Source of the DNA: Ensifer sp. IC3342 | Lineage (GTDB): Bacteria > Pseudomonadota > Alphaproteobacteria > Rhizobiales > Rhizobiaceae | Direction: 5' to 3' | NCBI RefSeq assembly: GCF_020193655.1 | Contig: NZ_JADYVE010000011.1 | Coordinates: forward strand, 1-64,000 | DNA: 64,000 bases | Shown: piece by piece, positions 60,807-64,000 of the stretch | Numbering within the stretch: the stretch's first letter is position 1 | Layout: every line of letters begins with the position of its first letter | The notes under the pieces: model-generated | Told to the model about the DNA's origin: nothing | Databases searched by the model: none | What the model saw: the letters and a program-made list of their open reading frames with translations, nothing else | Translations under genes and position numbers: made by a program

Positions 60807-61207
60807 TCAGTGTATTGAACTCCTCCAGCGCCTTGTGCGAACAAGCACCTGAAGTGGGAGTGATCCAAGTTCAGTGTCGCGCCCGGGCCGAATTCAAGCT
60901 CAATCTTCTGCCATTCCTCCAGGACCTTCTCGGCACGGGTGATCGCGGCACGGTGCTCATCAGTGAAGAAGCGACTGTGCTTCGGAAGCTCAGTTCTAAG
61001 CCATTTATCGAGGAATCGCAGATCGCCGACATCGCGTGCGTAGTCCAGTACTCGTACGCCCGCGTCGACGATGGCATCTGCCGACAGCGGGGGATAGCGC
61101 CGCACAAACTCCTCTCGGTCTAAATGTAAAGGAGACACGCGAGAGAGGGGCGTTTGTTTCCGCGGGATGTGCCCTGCACCGATGGATGGAAGATTGTCCA
61201 TGTTCAC
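60755..61207 (-). CDS. Hypothetical protein
   Basis: A 150-residue soluble protein rich in charged helices (EEFVRRYPPLSADAIVDAGV, DKWLRTELPKHSRFFTDEHR, AITRAEKVLEEWQKIELEFG). It reads as real coding sequence, but I recognise no family. It overlaps the end of the truncated exonuclease by about 50 bp and may have arrived with the rearrangement. Function unknown. Confidence 0.5.
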   Translation of the reverse strand: MNMDNLPSIGAGHIPRKQTPLSRVSPLHLDREEFVRRYPPLSADAIVDAGVRVLDYARDVGDLRFLDKWLRTELPKHSRFFTDEHRAAITRAEKVLEEWQKIELEFGPGATLNLDHSHFRCLFAQGAGGVQYTDQEIENARRFRSAKLTS

Positions 61208-61361
61208 TCCGTTTTACTAATTCTGAGCGGCGGAACGGACCGGCGCAATCTGGAGTTCTGGAACAGAGCGGATCTGACTTATTTGCCTGTTACCGCTGAC
61301 GCCCGAGGGTTGCCCTGCCGCATGGCTCCGACCTTCGGCAGGCTGAGCCAACTCAAAAGCC

Positions 61362-61997
61362 TCAGAACACTGGGGGAGACGAGGCGGTACGAGTGACGGG
61401 TCCTCTCCAGATTGCTGACGCTGAAAAGGCGGCCGCGGCCGATATCGCATGCTCGAAGGCGGGGGAGCCGGACAATGCCGGGTCGCCTTCGAAGGCCTGG
61501 AGGACCGACGCGACGGACGCCTCTTCTCCTAAGGGAACGATGCCGACGCAAATTCGCGCGCCGACCGCCATGGCGTCGGCGTAGGTGCAAGTGCCCATCG
61601 TTTTCCACCCGGGCTCGTTGCAGACGAACGTGAGTTCCACGGCGAACTTGCCCCCGCACACGATCTCACGCATGTAGCAGCCCTCGATCTGGGCACCGGT
61701 AGACGGCAGCGATATGGCAGGGGCGCCTTCGAACACCACGTAGGAAACAGGGCGCGGGATATCTGGGAACCCGATTGCCGGCGCGTCCGCGCACGGCACA
61801 TCGTGGCCACCCGACACGGAGTAGACATGTTCCCCGTCGATGCGCCAGTCCGCGATCAGGCACTCTAGGTGCCGTAGCCGTTGGCGGCGGCGTGCAAGTT
61901 CCAGCCTGGTTACGCCAGCCTGTTCCGTTTCGAGGAACTCGCGAGACGGGGGCCGGTTTGGCTGCTCTCTGAGTGATTCCGGGGCAAACGCGTTCAA
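61362..61997 (-). CDS. Hypothetical protein
   Basis: A 211-residue protein. The middle looks coding, with a mixed beta-rich pattern (VSYVVFEGAPAISLPSTGAQ, MREIVCGGKFAVELTFVCNE, ICVGIVPLGEEASVASVLQA). The last 20 residues (WRGPVTRTASSPPVF) look less so, and the end may be altered. No signal peptide, membrane helix or known domain is visible. Function unknown. Confidence 0.5.
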   Translation of the reverse strand: MNAFAPESLREQPNRPPSREFLETEQAGVTRLELARRRQRLRHLECLIADWRIDGEHVYSVSGGHDVPCADAPAIGFPDIPRPVSYVVFEGAPAISLPSTGAQIEGCYMREIVCGGKFAVELTFVCNEPGWKTMGTCTYADAMAVGARICVGIVPLGEEASVASVLQAFEGDPALSGSPAFEHAISAAAAFSASAIWRGPVTRTASSPPVF

Positions 61998-62488
61998 GTC
62001 GGTCCAATTGCGAGTGGAAAGCTGCGGGATATCTATAGGGATGGAGGCCGGTCATTGCTTTGTCTTCCCGGTTTATAGTGGGAGACTAGCTTCGACGGAT
62101 GCAAGTACCAATCTTACATTGTCTTTGGTTTATTTATACATTGTTCTGGGCGGGGGCGGATATGAACGTTGTTCTCAAATTTGTTACGTCGGAAGTCTCG
62201 ATTAAACGTTCTCTTAACCCGTTTGTCTCCGAAAGATATCTTTTTTGAATCGGCTGTTTCTGTTGTAAAGAATATTATCCTAATTGGTGTTTGGGTCGTT
62301 TTTTGGTTTTCGGACATTTTGGGTGAACTTCCACACGCTCGCAAAAGTCGTGGCGCCGCCAGTTCGGCGTGGATGTGAAAATGAATTTCACGTTTCGCCG
62401 GAATGGCCGATTTTTTGTTGACGCCCTGAAAAATCTATCCCAGTCTACGAAAATAAATTACGCCAAAAGGCAAGGGAACAGCGCGAGC
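61998..62488. other. AT-rich gap before the Gfo/Idh/MocA gene
   Basis: About 490 bp, clearly AT-richer than the rest of the window between about 62090 and 62300. I see no gene with family resemblance; a short open frame at 62169-62378 has one hydrophobic stretch but no ribosome site. The right end holds an operator-like palindrome and a TTGACG box (62418-62423) that may belong to the promoter of the dehydrogenase gene. It marks the right edge of the degraded island. Confidence 0.45.
62374..62392. promoter_or_regulatory. Operator-like palindrome upstream of the dehydrogenase gene
   Basis: GTGAAAATGAATTTCAC has perfect 6-bp arms GTGAAA/TTTCAC around a 5-bp centre, 97 bp before the start of the next gene. 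It could bind the regulator of the sugar cluster. No regulator gene for it is in the window. Confidence 0.35.
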
Positions 62489-63646
62489 ATGAAAGTCGGT
62501 ATAATCGGACTCGGATTCCGTCTTGGCTATCTGGGCTACGTCTTCAAGGCAATCGACGAAAGCTTCGAGATCGCCGGCTATGTCGACCCGGCGCCCGCCG
62601 GTCTTGCGACCCTCGTCGAAAAGGGCATTTCCCCCGGCAGGGCCTACGTCTCGCCTGAGGAGCTGGTCTCGAACGAGAAGCTTGATCTGCTGATGATCGG
62701 CTCGCCGAACCACATGCATCTCGACCATATCCGCATCGGCCTGGAGGCTGGTCTCAAAATCTTTTGCGAGAAGCCGATCGTCAGTACGATCGAGCAGAGC
62801 CTGGAGCTTGCAGGACTTCTGGCGAAGCACGGCCACGACCGGTTGATGGTCGGCCTCGTGCTCCGCTACGCGCCGCTCTATCGCGACCTACGAGCCGCCC
62901 AGGCCGCGGGAACGCTCGGTGAGATCGTTTCGATCGAGGCGGCTGAGCATATCGAACCCTATCATGGCGCATTTTTTATGCGCGACTGGCGCCGCTATGG
63001 ACGCTACGCCGGCAGCTTCATGCTTGAAAAATGCTGCCATGACCTTGACCTCTACAATGGCGTCGTCGGCGCGCGGCCCGAGCGCGTGGCGAGCTTCGGC
63101 GGCCGCAAGAGCTTCATCCCCGCCAACGATCCCGCCCGTGAAGGCATCAACGATCTGCAGCTCTTCCACCGCAAGCCGAGCGGATGGCTCGGATCGGACA
63201 GGGTCTTCGACAGCGACGGCGACATCATCGACTATCAGGTTGCGATCATCGAATACGCCAACGGCGTTGCGATGAATTTCCACACCAACCTGAACGTGCC
63301 GGACCAGTTCCGCCGCTTCTGCGTAATCGGATCGCGCGGCATGGCCGAAGGCGACTTCATTCGCGGCTACCTCGATGTGCACGAAGCGCATTCCGGCAAG
63401 AAAGCCGTCGAGAAGCGCTATGCCGCTACCGCCCTTTCGCAGCATTACGGCGCCGATGAACAGATGGCGGCCGAGATCATCGCCCACGTCAGGGACGAGG
63501 GCCCGTTGCCGGTCTCACCGCTCGATGCGCTGGAGGCCGGCATCTTGGCGCTGTCCATGGACGAGGCGCGGATAAAGAGGGCGGTCGTCGATTTGAGACC
63601 GCTCTGGGACCGCTTCGACGAAGCGCTTCACGCCCAAGCGGCCTGA
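62489..63646 (+). CDS. Gfo/Idh/MocA family oxidoreductase
   Basis: A 385-residue NAD(P)-dependent sugar or inositol dehydrogenase-like enzyme. The Rossmann motif is in VGIIGLGFRLGYLGYVF at residues 3-19, the conserved EKP in LKIFCEKPIVST near residue 95, and a candidate active-site His in MLEKCCHDLDLYNGVVG near residue 180. I chose ATG at 62489, where homology begins; the ORF extends to 62369 but that part is non-coding in style. It is followed 13 bp later by a sugar ABC permease gene, so it belongs to a sugar catabolism operon. The substrate is unknown. Confidence 0.9.
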   Translation: MKVGIIGLGFRLGYLGYVFKAIDESFEIAGYVDPAPAGLATLVEKGISPGRAYVSPEELVSNEKLDLLMIGSPNHMHLDHIRIGLEAGLKIFCEKPIVSTIEQSLELAGLLAKHGHDRLMVGLVLRYAPLYRDLRAAQAAGTLGEIVSIEAAEHIEPYHGAFFMRDWRRYGRYAGSFMLEKCCHDLDLYNGVVGARPERVASFGGRKSFIPANDPAREGINDLQLFHRKPSGWLGSDRVFDSDGDIIDYQVAIIEYANGVAMNFHTNLNVPDQFRRFCVIGSRGMAEGDFIRGYLDVHEAHSGKKAVEKRYAATALSQHYGADEQMAAEIIAHVRDEGPLPVSPLDALEAGILALSMDEARIKRAVVDLRPLWDRFDEALHAQAA

Positions 63647-63659
63647 GAGGGTGAGGAGC

Positions 63660-64000
63660 ATGAGCGTTCGGCGCAGCACCTTCATCTTCGCCTGGATCCT
63701 GCTTCTTCCCGCCTTGCTCTATGTGTTGGTCATCGTCGCCTATCCGCTGCTGGACACGTTCATCCTCTCGTTTACTGATGCTTCGCTGAAGAAGACGACC
63801 AAGTGGGTAGGCACGGTCAACTACGACAAGATCTTCAACAGCACTTTCGCGGAAGTGATCATCCGAACCTTCGTTTGGACCTTCTTTTCCGTCTCGATCA
63901 AAATGATCATCGGCACGTTCGGCGCCGTCATGCTGAACGCCGCCGTGCCGGGGCGCGCCCTGTTTCGCATCCTGACCATGCCGCCGTGGATCGTGCCGAT
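63660..64000 (+). CDS. Sugar ABC transporter permease, partial
   Basis: The first 113 residues of a MalF/UgpA-type permease, cut by the window end. It begins MSVRRSTFIFAWILLLPALL, with the first helix followed by VAYPLLDTFILSFTDASLKK, a typical segment of the family, and then the region before the second helix (VGTVNYDKIFNSTFAEVIIR). GAGG lies 6-9 nt before the ATG. Transcribed with the upstream dehydrogenase gene. Confidence 0.88.
   Translation, partial: MSVRRSTFIFAWILLLPALLYVLVIVAYPLLDTFILSFTDASLKKTTKWVGTVNYDKIFNSTFAEVIIRTFVWTFFSVSIKMIIGTFGAVMLNAAVPGRALFRILTMPPWIVP

Noticed and set aside
54684..62400. A complete defence system in the island
   Set aside because: The OLD nuclease, exonuclease and SRAP genes are all truncated or frameshifted, and no partner genes such as a GajB-like helicase are present.

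Overview
The window looks like a large replicon of a Rhizobiaceae bacterium, most likely Sinorhizobium/Ensifer. The DNA is GC-rich, about half of the roughly 58 genes encode ABC transporters, catabolic enzymes or their regulators, there is a MucR/Ros-type regulator, and three families of short palindromic intergenic repeats of the kind common in Sinorhizobium recur. The genus is inferred from style and gene content, not from a database match. I saw no rRNA, tRNA, CRISPR array, replication origin or intact transposase.

Layout. 0.3-10 kb is a purine-to-glycerate module: a LysR regulator, urate hydroxylase PuuD, guanine deaminase, then an IclR regulator divergent from glyoxylate carboligase, hydroxypyruvate isomerase, tartronate semialdehyde reductase and glycerate kinase. 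An IclR-type operator lies in the divergent gap. 10-12 kb holds two small heat-shock proteins, one with a possible RNA thermometer over its ribosome binding site, and a DUF982 protein. 12-20 kb holds penicillin-binding protein 1C and a 1818-residue alpha-2-macroglobulin. 20-25 kb is a hydantoin-racemase-like gene with a polyamine-type ABC transporter and a divergent GntR regulator. 26-31 kb is a deoxyribose-type cluster: DeoR, DeoC, a two-domain ALDH16-type dehydrogenase and a FucU/RbsD-like protein. 31-38 kb is a dipeptide/opine-type ABC transporter with a GAF protein and an XRE-cupin regulator. 38-44 kb has OsmC, an AhpD-like protein, DDAH, a secreted unknown, a TauE/SafE exporter, a mercuric-reductase-like flavoprotein and a DUF4126 membrane protein. 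44-48 kb is a complete YehZYXW-type osmoprotectant importer. 48-54 kb has a FadL-family porin and a nitrate-type ABC transporter, with gene scars between them: a YhcG-type nuclease fragment and a truncated GST/LysR pair.

54.6-62.4 kb is unlike the rest. It is a low-density patchwork of broken genes (a frameshifted unknown, a multiply frameshifted SRAP/YedK peptidase, a truncated OLD nuclease, a truncated 3'-5' exonuclease) among a few that look intact (a PHB-depolymerase-like esterase, a membrane protein of unknown function, a MucR-like protein that lacks two zinc ligands, and two hypotheticals). It reads as a decaying accessory island rich in DNA-repair and defence remnants. From 62.4 kb ordinary catabolic DNA resumes with a Gfo/Idh/MocA dehydrogenase and a sugar ABC permease that runs off the end.

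I found no clearly complete, undescribed multi-gene system. The best leads are the 58.3-59.4 kb membrane protein in the island, the possible thermosensor on the heat-shock gene, the repeat DNA translated inside PbpC, and the head-to-head GST/LysR deletion scar.
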